Assembly (NCBI GenBank): GCA_028686565.1
Contig: JAQUBU010000153.1
Coordinates: 1 to 5,885 of the forward strand
DNA: 5,885 nt
Direction of reading: 5' to 3'
DNA from: Syntrophomonadaceae bacterium
GTDB lineage: Bacteria > Bacillota > Syntrophomonadia > Syntrophomonadales > Syntrophomonadaceae
Positions 5,629-5,885 of the stretch are shown here, piece after piece. Every line of letters begins with the position of its first letter. Position 1 is the first letter of the stretch. Below the pieces are notes generated by a model. It made no database searches. It was not told the DNA's origin and was given only the letters and a program-made list of their open reading frames with translations. A program made the translations under genes and the position numbers.

Positions 5629-5670
5629 CGCAGCGCCAACCTGTCATTGCGAGCGCAGCGCGGCAATCTT
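5614..5670 (+). repeat. Two direct REP-like units of the CATTGCGAG...GGCAATCT type
   Basis: Unit A (5614-5640) reads TGTCATTGCAAGGAGCGCAG and ends in GCCAAC. Unit B (5642-5670) reads TGTCATTGCGAGCGCAGC and ends in GGCAATCTT. Unit B is an imperfect palindrome (ATTGC with GCAAT around a GC-rich centre). I recall similar intergenic repeats in many unrelated bacterial genomes, which is memory and not a search result. Unit A looks truncated, since it lacks the GGCAATCT end. Confidence 0.8.
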
Positions 5671-5885
5671 CCCTCGTAATTGATTATGTAAATGAAAAAC
5701 GATCTGCGCTTTTCGTTTATCGTGGCGGGTTATTACCTGTGATAATTGCGAGCGGTAGAGAAGCAATCTAAAATGACTTGGCGATGGATGGATTGCTTCG
5801 CTGCACTCGCAATTAGTCATGCAGCAAAGCTGTACCACAATAAACGAAAAGCGTCAGAGCATTTTCATTTAAGATTGCCGCGCTG
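5656..5885. repeat. Nested foldback element built of REP-like units (runs off the window)
   Basis: Three nested inverted-repeat pairs share one centre near 5780. Outer: 5656-5670 with 5871-5885, 15 perfect bp. Middle: 5690-5698 with 5862-5870 (9 bp) and 5707-5720 with 5840-5853 (14 bp, the CGCTTTTCGTTTAT arm, extended by GTGG after one mismatch). Inner: 5743-5768 with 5791-5815, an imperfect pairing of two further REP-like units (TAATTGCGAGCGG and its inverted partner). The whole could fold as one long interrupted hairpin of over 230 nt. The outer arm would continue beyond 5885. No protein is encoded, so a small non-autonomous mobile element or a repeat grown by insertion of unit within unit are both possible. 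Confidence 0.85.

Noticed and set aside
5644..5838. Minus-strand open frame of 64 codons after rlmH
   Set aside because: It lies entirely within the nested inverted-repeat element; its residues are translations of the repeat units and it has no ribosome binding site.
5551..5885. CRISPR array
   Set aside because: The 26-bp copies are directly adjacent with no spacers, and the rest is inverted-repeat structure.

Overview
This window reads as a chromosomal segment of a low-to-medium GC Firmicute of the clostridial type. The evidence is strong purine-rich Shine-Dalgarno sites, two TTG start codons (murA and rlmH), a Gram-positive-style RlmH of 159 aa and a MurA of 416 aa. A syntrophic or anaerobic clostridium (Syntrophomonadaceae or Peptococcaceae-like) is my guess only; nothing here fixes the genus.

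Layout, left to right. Positions 1-1108 hold the 3' end of a thioredoxin reductase gene (trxB) and a membrane-anchored zinc peptidase of the MA-like type. The peptidase gene lies only 21 nt ahead of murA (1130-2380), so these two are probably co-transcribed. A textbook intrinsic terminator (2414-2440) closes the murA transcript. Positions 2441-2680 hold no intact gene. They hold a short reading frame resembling the C-terminal tail of a methyl-accepting chemotaxis protein, probably a decayed remnant, and a second terminator hairpin facing the opposite gene.

Positions 2681-4555 on the minus strand encode a 624-aa PAS-PAS-GGDEF-HD-GYP protein, predicted to make and/or degrade cyclic di-GMP. Both catalytic signatures are present, but the usual RxxD inhibitory site is absent. 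It is the only minus-strand gene, sitting between plus-strand housekeeping genes, and looks like an insertion into an otherwise conserved region. The divergent intergenic region (4556-5027) holds a strong bidirectional terminator hairpin, a candidate minus-strand promoter upstream of it, an inverted repeat that could be an operator, and a 55-codon open frame without a ribosome binding site.

Positions 5028-5507 encode RlmH, the 23S rRNA pseudouridine methyltransferase, with two unusual substitutions at normally conserved positions. The last 378 bases have no gene. They hold a threefold 26-bp tandem repeat merging into a REP-like repeat element built of several copies in alternating orientation, which together form a nested foldback structure running off the right end of the window.

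The strongest candidates for something undescribed are this composite repeat element and the possible attenuator-like leader of the cyclic di-GMP gene. The protein-coding genes belong to known families.
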